In this document: piece by piece, positions 18,954-27,894 of the stretch
How the letters are laid out: the number at the start of each line of letters is the position of its first letter
How positions within the stretch are numbered: the stretch's first letter is position 1
Source: Colwellia maritima
GTDB taxonomy: Bacteria > Pseudomonadota > Gammaproteobacteria > Enterobacterales > Alteromonadaceae
DNA length: 64,000 bases
NCBI RefSeq assembly: GCF_022669015.1
Contig: NZ_JAKKSL010000002.1
Location: 62,001-126,000, forward strand
Direction of reading: 5' to 3'
The notes under the pieces: generated by a model
What the model was told of the DNA's origin: nothing
Database searches by the model: none
The model's input: the letters and a program-made list of their open reading frames with translations, nothing else
Translations under genes and position numbers: made by a program

Positions 18954-20171
18954 ATGAGTGCAAATTTATACAATCAAAGTTTTGCAGCATTATCGAGTGA
19001 ACAAAGGACATTGTTTACTGAGTTACTTGAATATGCATGCCAGTCGTTAGAACCATCTGTAACTAAAAGAAAATTAGCAGATCAACGCTATAAGTCAGTA
19101 GGTACTTGGCTTGCGGAAAGTGATGACCCAATGTTCGAGGGAGTAGAAATATACCCGCAGGGAAGTCAGCGAATAGGCACTACAACAAAACCAATTTTTA
19201 GAGATGAATTTGATTTAGATTTTATTTGTTATTTACCGAGTGCCGTGGGTATTCATCCTGATGTTTGTCGTAAAAAGGTTATAGATAGACTCAAAGAAAA
19301 TGGAAACTTCAAAGATCTTGTTTGTGAGTTGAACAGAGGTTGTAGGTCGGATTATGCCGATGAGTTTCACCTAGATATTACACCTGGTATACCAGACCAA
19401 AACCACGCTAATGAGTATGGCGCTATTTCAGTACCTGACAAAAAGTTAAAGGAATGGAAAGCATCAAACCCAAAAGGCTACGCGCAAGACTTTGATAACA
19501 AGGCGGAGTTAGAGCCTGTCTATATTGGTATATCTCATGCTATTTTGAGTCGAGTTGCACTTGAAGCTAAAAATATTGAAGAATTACCTAAGCACACTAA
19601 ATTAAAAGGTATTTTAAAACGCGGTGTTCAGATCATGAAACGTCATCGTGATTTATTGTTTTATGATAATGCTGAATATGATGGTAAAGCACCTATATCA
19701 ATAATAATAACGACATTAGCTGCTTTAGCGTATGAAGATATTGTCAACCGGCAAAGGTTTAGCAATGAATTAGAGGTATTACTTACTGTTGTTGAAAGTA
19801 TGACCAAATTCATTGAAACGAAGGTGGTTGATGGCAAAATTGAAATGTGGGTTACCAATCCTAGAAATGTTCATGAAAACTTTGCCGAAAAATGGAATGT
19901 TGATGCTAAACGAGTTGAAGCATTTCATTATTGGCACAGAGATTTTGTTGAGAAATTAAGAGAGCTTGCTAGTGTAACTTCGTTACCTTTAATTAAAGAA
20001 AAATTAAATACTCTCATTGGTGAAAGATCATCTTCCAAAGCAATTGAAAAACATTATGAAGTATTAAATGAAACACGAAACAGTAATCAATTATTTATAA
20101 AAAAAACAGGAGCTATCTCAACTGCTGTAACCGCTACACCAGTTAAAGCTAATACGTTTTTTGGTAAGTAA
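18954..20171 (+). CDS. CBASS CD-NTase (cyclic-oligonucleotide synthase)
   Basis: This 405-aa protein makes a nucleotide second messenger on infection. It has the nucleotidyltransferase core: GS (residues 70-71, in PQGSQRIGT), the metal-binding DxD (Asp87/Asp89 in EFDLDF) and a third Asp at 141 (FHLDITPG). A helical C-terminal half follows. The C terminus ends TFFGK, with a glycine next to last, of interest because CD-NTases in E2-bearing CBASS are linked through their C-terminal end. The E2-like gene follows 2 bases later. I cannot assign the clade or product. Confidence 0.85.
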   Translation: MSANLYNQSFAALSSEQRTLFTELLEYACQSLEPSVTKRKLADQRYKSVGTWLAESDDPMFEGVEIYPQGSQRIGTTTKPIFRDEFDLDFICYLPSAVGIHPDVCRKKVIDRLKENGNFKDLVCELNRGCRSDYADEFHLDITPGIPDQNHANEYGAISVPDKKLKEWKASNPKGYAQDFDNKAELEPVYIGISHAILSRVALEAKNIEELPKHTKLKGILKRGVQIMKRHRDLLFYDNAEYDGKAPISIIITTLAALAYEDIVNRQRFSNELEVLLTVVESMTKFIETKVVDGKIEMWVTNPRNVHENFAEKWNVDAKRVEAFHYWHRDFVEKLRELASVTSLPLIKEKLNTLIGERSSSKAIEKHYEVLNETRNSNQLFIKKTGAISTAVTATPVKANTFFGK

Positions 20172-20173
20172 TA

Positions 20174-20629
20174 ATGAAAAACTTTACTGACACAGCTATT
20201 AGTTTAAGCAAGCAATTGTATTTTTTGAAGGCTAAATTTCCCCAAGGTAAAGGATTAATTAAGAAAAACAAGTTGGTTTGGTATTGCCAATTATCGCTTG
20301 ATGAAGCCTATGGAAATTACACTATTAAAATATTATATGACTTAAATTCGTCACCAAAAATTTATGTTATAGACCCAAATATATATGAAGTAACCAAAGG
20401 GATAGAACCACCGCATATATATATTTTTAACCAGTCTAAAACTCAACTGTGTTTATATTTTCCGTCATTCGGGGAATGGACATCGAGCAAATTCCTTAGC
20501 GATACGATTGTACCTTGGGCATCCCTCTGGCTTATGTATTTCACTGGTTGGTTAGCAACGGGCAAATGGTACGGTGGTGGTGAACACCCTGATGTTGACG
20601 AAAGCTTTATTAAAGGAAAGGTTTTATAA
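20174..20629 (+). CDS. Stand-alone E2-like protein (type II-short CBASS)
   Basis: This 151-aa protein has the bacterial E2-like pattern PPHIYIF...LCLYFPSFGEW...DTIVPWASLWL...GKWYGGGEHP. Cys93 (QLCLY) would be the thioester cysteine. No E1 or JAB gene is in this operon, as in E2-only (type II-short) CBASS, where the E2 is proposed to attach to or prime the CD-NTase through its C terminus. It sits between the CD-NTase and the SAVED effector with gaps of 2 and 1 bases, so it is surely co-transcribed. Confidence 0.75.
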   Translation: MKNFTDTAISLSKQLYFLKAKFPQGKGLIKKNKLVWYCQLSLDEAYGNYTIKILYDLNSSPKIYVIDPNIYEVTKGIEPPHIYIFNQSKTQLCLYFPSFGEWTSSKFLSDTIVPWASLWLMYFTGWLATGKWYGGGEHPDVDESFIKGKVL

Positions 20630-20630
20630 A

Positions 20631-21713
20631 ATGATGAGAATAGTACAGGTTTTTCTTAGTTTTTTACGTTGGTATATAGAAGGTTTTCGTAATCCTACTA
20701 TGAATGGCATTGCCAAAATGATCTTAGTTTGGTCACTAACAAGTTTAGCTGCCCTTAGTGCAGATCTTACATTTCCGACACAGTGGGGAACTATTTCTTT
20801 ATCTCTAGGGGAAGGTGATGCCCTGCTGTGTAAAAGCTTAATAGTGATATCGCTGTTGATGATTTTCTACACAGAATATCAGGATAAGATGGAAGCTAAT
20901 GATTCTCAGTTGATCAAAATACGTCACATGGGGCTTATCGACCATAGTATTGATGATGTATATAACTATATGCCGCGAAAATTAAAGCGCATAAAACCTC
21001 AGCCTTTTGACATTGAATTTGATAATAGCCACAAGACAACCAATATTGATGAATTACAGCAGCAACTAAACCAAATATGTCGATTACCCCAAACGATAAA
21101 AGATAGTGGGCGTTCATTAAATAATGGCAAGAAACATCTAGTTTACGGTGCTGTTGCCCCGGTCCCTATGCTCGCGGCTGTCGGGCATCTTGTAAGTAAT
21201 ATGCAAAATGTGCATGTCGCTGATTGGGACAGAGAAGCTAAGAAATGGCATTTCAACGAACTATTAGATGATGGCGAAAAACTGAATTTTGAAATTCTAA
21301 ACAAAAGAGATAACCAAACTACCAGTGTAAATATTGCAATTTCTCTTAGTTTAAAATTGCGCCTTAATAATATAGAGACAGAGTTTCCTGACTCTGCTTT
21401 TTACCAAGTTTCTTTAGATTCCGGTGATCACGGTTATGACAAAATATCTAGTGAAGCCAAGCAAGAACGATTAGTTAAAAATATTTTAGAATTTATCAAT
21501 AATGAAATCATCCCTAGCTATCCAAAGCTAGAGCAACTTAATTTCTTTGTTGCAGCACAAGCATCGTTTGTATTTCGACTTGGCTCTGTCTTAAATCAAG
21601 GACATCTGCCTAAAGTCGTTTTTTACCACTTCAATCCTGTTCATGAAGTCAAAACTCACCCTTGGGGTATTGCGTTTAATGGAAAAGTAAATGGTTATGA
21701 GGTGGTCGAATGA
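20631..21713 (+). CDS. 2TM-SAVED CBASS effector (Cap14-like)
   Basis: This 360-aa protein has two membrane helices near residues 27-45 and 65-82, then a SAVED domain in the C-terminal half. The SAVED domain shows the two paired half-sites: LVYGAVAPVPMLAAVGHLV and FFVAAQASFVFRLGSVLNQG. SAVED domains bind cyclic oligonucleotides; membrane-anchored forms are thought to damage the inner membrane when activated. I start at 20631; the longer frame from 20574 overlaps the E2 gene. It overlaps the next gene by 4 bases (ATGA). Confidence 0.8.
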   Translation: MMRIVQVFLSFLRWYIEGFRNPTMNGIAKMILVWSLTSLAALSADLTFPTQWGTISLSLGEGDALLCKSLIVISLLMIFYTEYQDKMEANDSQLIKIRHMGLIDHSIDDVYNYMPRKLKRIKPQPFDIEFDNSHKTTNIDELQQQLNQICRLPQTIKDSGRSLNNGKKHLVYGAVAPVPMLAAVGHLVSNMQNVHVADWDREAKKWHFNELLDDGEKLNFEILNKRDNQTTSVNIAISLSLKLRLNNIETEFPDSAFYQVSLDSGDHGYDKISSEAKQERLVKNILEFINNEIIPSYPKLEQLNFFVAAQASFVFRLGSVLNQGHLPKVVFYHFNPVHEVKTHPWGIAFNGKVNGYEVVE

Positions 21714-23034
21714 AACTGGTAAAACACTTTAATGAATTCTTATTAAATAATGTAAATTTGAACCAACACAGAATTGATACTTTAGAAAGTCGAGTATCAA
21801 CCATAACTAATTTCTTAAAAGGAAGTGATAGCTTAAAAGCATCATTTATTACAGCAATTCCACAAGGTAGTTATGCACATAGGACTATTATTAAACCGAC
21901 CGTCAAAAAAGCAGTTTTTGATGCCGATGTAGTGGTTTACCTCAAGCCTATTAAAGGTTGGGAACCAAAAGATTATATTCAAAAAATTTACGAGTTATTC
22001 AACAATTCTTCGCCATATAGGGGCAAAGCTTCAAGACAAACTCGATGTGTAAAATTAAATTATGCAGGTGAATTTCATATAGATGTAGTCCCGTGCATTC
22101 GCAAGGGTGGCTTCTTTCGGGTCAGCAAGAATTTGTATGTAATAAGTTAACTAACAAACTTGAATCATGCTCTAGTGTTGAATATAGCGATTGGGTTAAA
22201 GATAACAATAAAGTTGTTGCTAACAACAATCTAATTAAATCAATAAGGCTATTTAAATATTTAAGAGATCACAAACAAACATTTTCAGTGAAGTCTATTT
22301 TATTAACAACAATCGTGGCATCAAGGGTTAACAATTGGGACAAATACATCGGTACAGATGATTTTAAAGATCTGCCGACTACTTTTAAAAACCTGTTTAA
22401 CCGACTAAATGAGTGGCTTGATGAAAATGACTCAATGCCTATCGTTAACAATCCCGTTGATGGTGAAGAAAATTTCAATCGCCATTGGGATGAAAATAAG
22501 TATCAAAACTTTAAGTCCCAAGTCAAAAAATATGATGCATGGGCGAATGATGCTTATGGCGAGATGGATAAAGCTAAATCAATTACTAAGTGGCAAAAGA
22601 TCTTTGGCGATAAATTTGCGAAATCAGCTCCTGTTAAGAAGGAAGCAACAAAGCAACTACCTAGTCACTGTGAACCTTTGCGTTGGCCGCTTGCTTCTTA
22701 TGCCTCGAAACTTAATGTTAAGGCAGTTGTTCAAAAAGGGAAAACATCAGTATCACTAGGAGATTTGGCATCTTTTGAGTCTGTACCTAAATCCCATTGG
22801 ATAAGATTTGTCGTAAAAGATCAACTGGATAATGATACGCAAATTCATTGGCAAGTTGTCAATAATGGTGCTGAGGCGATAGAGAGTAAATGCCTAAGAG
22901 GAGACTTCTTTGAAGGCAAAGCAATACATAAAGAGTCTACAGCTTATAAGGGGCAACATTGGGTTGAAGCTGTTGCTATAAAAAATGAAATTTGTATTGC
23001 TAAGAGTGGCCCTGTTTTCGTCAATATAATGTAG
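21710..23034 (+). CDS. Second CD-NTase with C-terminal AGS-C sensor domain, frameshifted
   Basis: The N-terminal nucleotidyltransferase has GS (53-54, PQGSYAHRT), D71xD73 (FDADVVVYL) and Asp124 (FHIDVVP). The C-terminal ~100 residues match an AGS-C domain: HWIRFVVKDQLDNDTQIHWQ, then CLRGDFFEGK, HKESTAYKGQHWVEAVAIK and PVFVNI. All active-site acids are kept, so it should be active. The frame breaks near 22120, and adding one G to cgggtc restores GFFRGQQEFVCNKL. It overlaps the SAVED stop by 4 bases. Two complete CD-NTases in one operon is unusual. Confidence 0.8.
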
Positions 23035-23051
23035 AAAAAGGAGTAATTATT

Positions 23052-23375
23052 ATGATGTTTATTGAGTTAATGGGGGCAATGTTATCAGGGATGATCTTAG
23101 GTGGTTTAGCTTACTTTCTTGCTATGGGAGGCTTATTACAGCTTACCGAGCAAATAGATTTAATCACTCCAGGAGTGATTTCAGTAATGCTATTTGGATT
23201 ATTGATAGGTTGGAAATTTGATTTTTCATTGGTAGTTTTTTTCGAAAACACCAGTTCAGAAATAACTGATGCACACAGTGCTGTGTCATCCATGTCAGGT
23301 AGGTTGAAATACGTATTTTTGATTATTGGATTCATGTTGGGTACGAAATTTGGTTTTTGGACAGTCTCAAGATAG
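23052..23375 (+). CDS. Three-helix membrane protein of the CBASS operon
   Basis: This 107-aa protein has three predicted membrane segments (about residues 5-27, 40-60 and 85-103) and a short polar loop. I recognise no family. It lies 17 bases after the second CD-NTase, so it is probably co-transcribed. It could be a membrane effector or an immunity or anchor partner for the next gene. Confidence 0.5.
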   Translation: MMFIELMGAMLSGMILGGLAYFLAMGGLLQLTEQIDLITPGVISVMLFGLLIGWKFDFSLVVFFENTSSEITDAHSAVSSMSGRLKYVFLIIGFMLGTKFGFWTVSR

Positions 23376-23399
23376 CACTTTATTTTTGGTAGGTAGAAA

Positions 23400-23965
23400 A
23401 TGCAACAGAAGAAAATTAATCAACTGATCTCTAGATATCGCAGTGTAGACGATGCGATAAAGTATTCAGAATTTAAACTTGATAATCCACAACAAGTACT
23501 AGACGTTGCTCGTGATATTATGAGAAATATTCCTCCATCTTTTGGGGCTTGCGCAATGCTAAGTTCGATGTGGGTCGGGTATTTAAAAGATCACTATTCA
23601 ATTCCTGCACTAGTTGTCGGTGATTTGAAAATTTCAGGTAAAACAATTTTTAAATGTAAAAAAAACATTCCTGAACCGACTAGAGCAGGAAAAGTAATTT
23701 CCTCAAACTGGGCAGGACATTCCGGATAGAAGTTGATGGTTGGATTGGGGACTTATCTGTTTTTAGAACAGCATATCAAATAGACGGGTTAAGCGTGTTA
23801 AGGGATTTTATTATTTCATCATTTGGAGAAAACCGAGGAGCGCTGCTTTGCCCACAAAGTGATTTACCACCGAGCATGAAATATGTTCCAAAATACATAC
23901 TAAAAGACAATCAAATTGATAGTTTGATTTCTGGTATGGCTCATAGCATGAGCATTACTAACTAA
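23400..23965 (+). CDS. Putative Cys-His-Asp (transglutaminase-like) protein, frameshifted
   Basis: The corrected ~188-aa protein carries SFGACAMLSSMWVGYLKDHY, then NWAGHF and VDGWIGDLS. A Cys near residue 51, a His in GHF and an Asp in GDLS are spaced as in transglutaminase or papain-like thiol enzymes. The frame breaks near 23718, and an added T (cattccgg to catttccgg) joins the 23400-23729 frame to a clean frame ending 23965. The identification is by pattern only. It is part of the tightly spaced operon starting at 18954. Confidence 0.45.
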
Positions 23966-23988
23966 AATTTTAAATAAGGAAGAAAATT

Positions 23989-24219
23989 ATGGGTGCACAG
24001 TTCTTTTTTGGTGAAGTTGTTACCGCTAATGATAACAAAGGTAGTCGATTTAAATGTGAAGTAGAAGTCGTGGATAATCATGGTGTTCCTGAGTTAAGAA
24101 TAGGCCCAGAAGATGAGGCTTACAATGGATCTATTGCTGAGTTTGATGATTGGGAACAATTTGAAAAATTTGTACAAGCTGTAAATGATTTACATTTTAG
24201 GTTATCCCCTAAGAAATAG
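23989..24219 (+). CDS. Small acidic hypothetical protein
   Basis: This 76-aa acidic protein (AQFFFGEVVTANDNKGSRFK...) has no membrane segment and no motif I know. It begins 23 bases after the thiol-enzyme-like gene with a ribosome site (aaggaag). It could be its inhibitor or partner. It ends the operon, as a convergent hairpin follows. Confidence 0.45.
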   Translation: MGAQFFFGEVVTANDNKGSRFKCEVEVVDNHGVPELRIGPEDEAYNGSIAEFDDWEQFEKFVQAVNDLHFRLSPKK

Positions 24220-24266
24220 AGCAAACTTACAAGAATTAGAACAATAAACGTTCAATAGGAGATTGA

Positions 24267-24293
24267 AAATGGATACTGCACCAGTATCCATTT
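24267..24293 (+). terminator. Bidirectional terminator-like hairpin
   Basis: The 12-bp perfect inverted repeat AAATGGATACTG / CAGTATCCATTT has a 3-base loop. It lies between the end of the CBASS operon and the convergent HU gene, and would serve both strands. Confidence 0.65.
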
Positions 24294-24306
24294 ATGCGCA
24301 AAATTA

Positions 24307-24582
24307 TCAGCTATTGCAACTGTCTTTAAGGGCTTTACCTGCTTTAAAGCTAGGAACTTTAGCTGCTGAAATTTGAATTTCAGCACCTGTTTGGGGATTA
24401 CGGCCTTTACGAGCTGCACGGTCATTGACTTTATAAGTACCAAAACCTACTAACGCAACTTCACCACCTCCGACTAACTCTTCTGTTACTGTTGCTATAA
24501 AACTATCTAAAGCACGTCCGGCTGATGCCTTAGTGATGTCAGCGCCAATAGCTATTTTTTCAATTAATTCAGACTTATTCAT
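24307..24582 (-). CDS. HU-family DNA-binding protein (island copy)
   Basis: This 91-aa HU protein has the full beta-arm region ([20 protein letters not shown]) and dimer core. It is close to but distinct from the core hupB product at 48267-48542: [20 protein letters not shown] here versus [20 protein letters not shown] there. The start at 24582 has a ribosome site (aaaagga) and the usual [10 protein letters not shown] terminus. HU bends DNA and could support integration or regulation of the island. It lies alone between two defence modules. Confidence 0.85.
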   Translation of the reverse strand: MNKSELIEKIAIGADITKASAGRALDSFIATVTEELVGGGEVALVGFGTYKVNDRAARKGRNPQTGAEIQISAAKVPSFKAGKALKDSCNS

Positions 24583-24663
24583 TTTATTATTCCTTTTGAG
24601 TTTAAACTTTTCTGAATGAATAATACTGAAAAGTAAGGGAAGAGCAATACTAAGAAGCATCCT

Positions 24664-24692
24664 TTTGTAGATTTGCCGACTAAATCTACAAA
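24664..24692. promoter_or_regulatory. 11-bp perfect inverted repeat upstream of the island HU gene
   Basis: The arms TTTGTAGATTT / AAATCTACAAA are separated by 7 bases. The half-site TTTGTAGATC recurs at 24738-24747. It lies about 82 bases upstream of the HU start and could be an operator for HU or the terminator of something lost. The remaining gap 24693-25355 shows only a short direct repeat (24995-25038) and no convincing gene. Confidence 0.4.
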
Positions 24693-24994
24693 TATTTTTA
24701 ATTTGCTATAACTTAATCGTAATCGCAAAATAAATCATTTGTAGATCCAGATGTTCATGTTCTTACTACGCCTTCGATATACTATATTGTATCTGAATAA
24801 GGCTGTTGATGGTTTTTTAAACAAGTACTATACGTATATAGAAAAGAATACTTTATATCACCTGTTGCTAATAAAAAGTAAACTTAATCAAAGGCAATTG
24901 AATTGACCTTAATTAATTTCGAAAACTTGATTGTCCTGAAAATTTAATTACTCGTGCCTGTTTGGAAGGGGGCAGATCATAAGTTTTTGGTACA

Positions 24995-25038
24995 TTGAAT
25001 CCAAAGCCTCGCGTGCAGGGCTTTTTATTGGCTCTAAA
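24995..25038. repeat. Direct repeat copy A before the AbiTii gene
   Basis: This 44-base segment matches 26278-26321 at 38 positions, with a 21-base identical core containing CGCGTGCAGGGC. In this copy AAAGCC and GGCTTT can pair, followed by T residues, so it may act as a terminator. Confidence 0.55.
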
Positions 25039-25355
25039 ATTGAAGCCTACCTCAGTGCTACTAAGTTTTACAATCCATCATCGTGCAGTAAGTGTAATTG
25101 ACTTACTGTTGATAGGTAAGAAATATAGCAACAAAGAAGAAGTTACTCATGATAATTGCGTTATTGATGAATCATCATAAGTGATGTAGTGGCTTGGAGA
25201 ATATCTGATACCAGTTAATTAAAATTGAATGGTTAAAGTGATGATAAATTACTCTGACCATTTTGTTCGAAGAGCCATTCATTACAGTTGAATTATCAAC
25301 TAATTGACCATACATATACTGATAATAAGAATACAAATAAGCCTAATGGATCTAC

Positions 25356-26274
25356 ATGTCAATTTTTTCAAGGAATAATACATCTTTAATCACTGAAATC
25401 CAATCGCCGGCAACAAGTGAATCATCTAACGTTACCGATTTATTACGAAAATGCCTTGTTGTATCCAAAAAACTGAAGCTTCCTGATTTTGAAAAGTGGG
25501 TTAATAGTGAATTGAATGGCTATGATACCCCAAAGAGACGTTCCAAAATATCGAATTATTAATTGTACCTTGCACCTTAATAACCCATATAACGGCTTGA
25601 TTCCTCTACATATCGAAGATGCTGAAATAGAAAAATACTTTACAAGTATTCCGATTGTACAGTCTGTTGGTAGCCTTAAAGCACTGTTAGATAAACACGT
25701 TGACGGCTACCTTAATTTACCTTTTTCAGGTGAAGATGCTGCCTATATTAACAGCAATACTGGTGGGTATAACCTGCCGCCAATAAGACGTGCATCAGTA
25801 TCACTCGTGCATGGCATATTGGACAGCATTCGCAATAAGATATTACAGGTAGCACTTGGTTTTGAGGAGGCGGGAATAATAGGGGAAGGTATGAGTTTTT
25901 CAAGCGATGAAAAGAAACAGGCTGACGGGCTTAAAAATATCACTATTGAAAATTTCCAAGGTGTGCTTGGCAATGTAACCGACAGTACGGTTAACCAGAC
26001 GAATACCATTAAAATTGAGAAGAATAATTTTGAATCATTAGCAAAACACCTTAAAGATGATTTAGGTGTAGAGTTCTCTGATATTGGAAACCTTCAAAAT
26101 GCCATAGAGGAAGACGCTAAGGTTATTTCACCTGATAATGGCTCGTATGGTGCCAAGGTAAGTGAGTGGATCGGTTACATGGTTGGTAAGGCGGCTTCTG
26201 GTACATGGAGTGTTGGTATTGGTGCTGCCGGTGGCTTCCTTGGTACGGCATTAGGGAAATTCTATGGGTTTTAG
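25356..26274 (+). CDS. AbiTii-domain protein, frameshifted
   Basis: The N-terminal ~65 residues match the AbiTii domain (abortive-infection-associated): SLITEIQSPATSESSNVTDL, then LLRKCLVVSKKLKLPDFEKW and VNSELNGYD. The frame breaks near 25533, and dropping one A from caaag restores YDTPRDVPKYRII. The rest has a C-terminal Gly-rich hydrophobic segment (GKAASGTWSVGIGAAGGFLG) that could insert in membrane. AbiTii proteins are found in phage-resistance loci; the mechanism is not known to me. It is flanked by the 44-base direct repeats. Confidence 0.65.
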
Positions 26275-26277
26275 ATT

Positions 26278-26321
26278 TTGAATCCAAAGGTTCGCGTGCA
26301 GGGCTTTTTATTAGGTTCAAA
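26278..26321. repeat. Direct repeat copy B after the AbiTii gene
   Basis: This is the partner of 24995-25038. It begins 3 bases after the AbiTii stop. Six of 44 positions differ, and the short stem seen in copy A is lost. Confidence 0.55.
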
Positions 26322-26486
26322 CCATCCTTTTTGTTTTTTAAGTTTTGCTGTTGTAATGTCAGTTGTTTAATATAAATGGTATGTTGTTAAAGTTGTATTT
26401 AAACCTTTTAGCCCCAACCAATAAAAGAGGGGTCAGATAAAATACTAATAATTGTTGTTTAGTAATTAGGGAAATAAAAATAAGAT

Positions 26487-27344
26487 ATGGAACCATCTGA
26501 ATTAGCTCCACCGAAAGCAGCTAACTTATTACATCGAGCTTCAGACTTATTTCATCAAGCCCATGGTGGGAATCGATTTCCTGTCGATATAGATGCTATG
26601 GCTAAAGGCGCTGCGGAGCTTTTTAATTGGCAAGATCCTATTACAACTATTGAGGCTGTAAACCTTCCTAATTTTGAAGGCATGTTGGCTGCAAATGAAG
26701 CAAAATCTAAATGGATGATTGCTTATAATGAGTCATTATCTTCACAAGGCAGGATCAGGTTCACTAAGGCTCATGAACTTGGCCATTATATGTTGCATAG
26801 AGCACAGCAGTCTGAATTCATGTGCAGTAAAGAAGATATGTTTAAGTGGGAAGGAGGTAATAATATAGAAGCTGAAGCTGATAAATTTGCTTCTAATTTG
26901 CTAATGCCACTTGATGATTTTAGAGGCCAGATGAACGGTGATATCAACTTTGATAGTCTCGGACATTGCGCAGATCGTTATGGTGTTTCTTTGACTGCAA
27001 CAATCTTAAAATGGTTGAGTTATACGGATGAAAAAGCGGTATTAGTTGTTTCAAAAGATGGGTTTATGGATTGGGCTAGCTCTAGCAAAGCGGCAAAAAA
27101 TTCAGGAGCATATTTTAAAACAAAAAGTAATGTCATCGAGATCCCTGAAAAGGCTCTAGCATTGCAAGATAACATTACAGAAGAACGACTAGGGGCTAAA
27201 ACTGCGGCCAAAATTTGGTTTCCACATGCAGATTCTAATGCTGATTTAAAAGAGCTAAAAATATTTTCAGATCAATATGACTATACCCTAAGTCTTCTTA
27301 TATTGCCTAAACACATAGATTGTTGGGAAGATCGTAAATATTAA
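26487..27344 (+). CDS. ImmA/IrrE-family metallopeptidase (CapP-like)
   Basis: This 285-aa zinc protease has HELGH (His96, Glu97, His100) and a downstream EAEADKFA (third ligand near Glu128/130), the ImmA/IrrE signature. The C-terminal ~100 residues may sense a ligand. Such proteases cleave XRE-type repressors when activated (by single-stranded DNA in the CapH/CapP case). The gene is convergent with, and overlaps by 4 bases, an XRE repressor gene, which is its likely substrate. Confidence 0.8.
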   Translation: MEPSELAPPKAANLLHRASDLFHQAHGGNRFPVDIDAMAKGAAELFNWQDPITTIEAVNLPNFEGMLAANEAKSKWMIAYNESLSSQGRIRFTKAHELGHYMLHRAQQSEFMCSKEDMFKWEGGNNIEAEADKFASNLLMPLDDFRGQMNGDINFDSLGHCADRYGVSLTATILKWLSYTDEKAVLVVSKDGFMDWASSSKAAKNSGAYFKTKSNVIEIPEKALALQDNITEERLGAKTAAKIWFPHADSNADLKELKIFSDQYDYTLSLLILPKHIDCWEDRKY

Positions 27345-27661
27345 CTTTTCTTAAAAGTATTTAATATTTTCCGAAGTTGCTCTTTTTCGGGCGTTTCTAA
27401 ATTTTTATATCCCCTAAAAAAGGCATCATCCAAATGTTTTTCTGCCGGCTCTCTAGCATCGTCTTCTAAAAAATAATTTAATGATACCCCTAACTGATCT
27501 GCAATAGATGTTAGTCGTTGAGCTGATGGGCTTTTTACTTCTCTATTTTCCGGCTCCCATAGGTAGCTTTTACTTACGTCAGCGGCTTTAGCAAGAGACT
27601 CCAATGTAAAACCCTTATCCTTTCTGAGTTTTTTAAGTTTGTCACCTAGTTGATTTGCCAC
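27341..27661 (-). CDS. XRE-family repressor (CapH-like)
   Basis: This 106-aa protein has an N-terminal HTH (residues ~5-60: LGDKLKKLRKDKGFTLESLA, KAADVSKSYLWEPE) and a short C-terminal helix pair (LDDAFFRGYKNLETPEKEQL). The size and pairing with an ImmA/IrrE protease fit CapH-type regulators. It is divergent from the ubiquitin-like operon, with two operator-like repeats between them, so it probably represses that operon and itself. Confidence 0.75.
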   Translation of the reverse strand: MANQLGDKLKKLRKDKGFTLESLAKAADVSKSYLWEPENREVKSPSAQRLTSIADQLGVSLNYFLEDDAREPAEKHLDDAFFRGYKNLETPEKEQLRKILNTFKKS

Positions 27662-27690
27662 GTTTCGCTCCTGTTTGCTGTCAATAAATT

Positions 27691-27763
27691 CGGTATACCG
27701 GAAATTAAGTTTGACAATACCATAAATTGATGTGATTATGAAATCAATTCCTGTATACCGGAA
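27691..27763 (+). promoter_or_regulatory. Promoter of the ubiquitin-like operon with two operator repeats
   Basis: The 10-bp palindrome CGGTATACCG (27691-27700) is followed by GAA, and the near-copy TGTATACCGGAA lies at 27752-27763. Between them is a promoter: -35 TTGACA (27711-27716), 17 bases, -10 GATTAT (27734-27739), reading right. A repressor on both sites would bracket the promoter. The repeats lie between the XRE gene and the operon it probably controls. Confidence 0.6.
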
Positions 27764-27894
27764 AAATAATTAGTGTATCCAGATATTGGAATTACCTGTT
27801 TTAAAAATAAAAACATTAATCATTAGCTACTTTGTTGTCTTCCTCACAATTATAGCTGTAAGTATTTTAACTAGCTTTTAAAAGGATTATATCC

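Noticed and set aside
24995-25180. 61-aa open frame starting in direct repeat copy A
   Set aside because: No ribosome site, its first residues come from the repeat, and there is no recognisable family.
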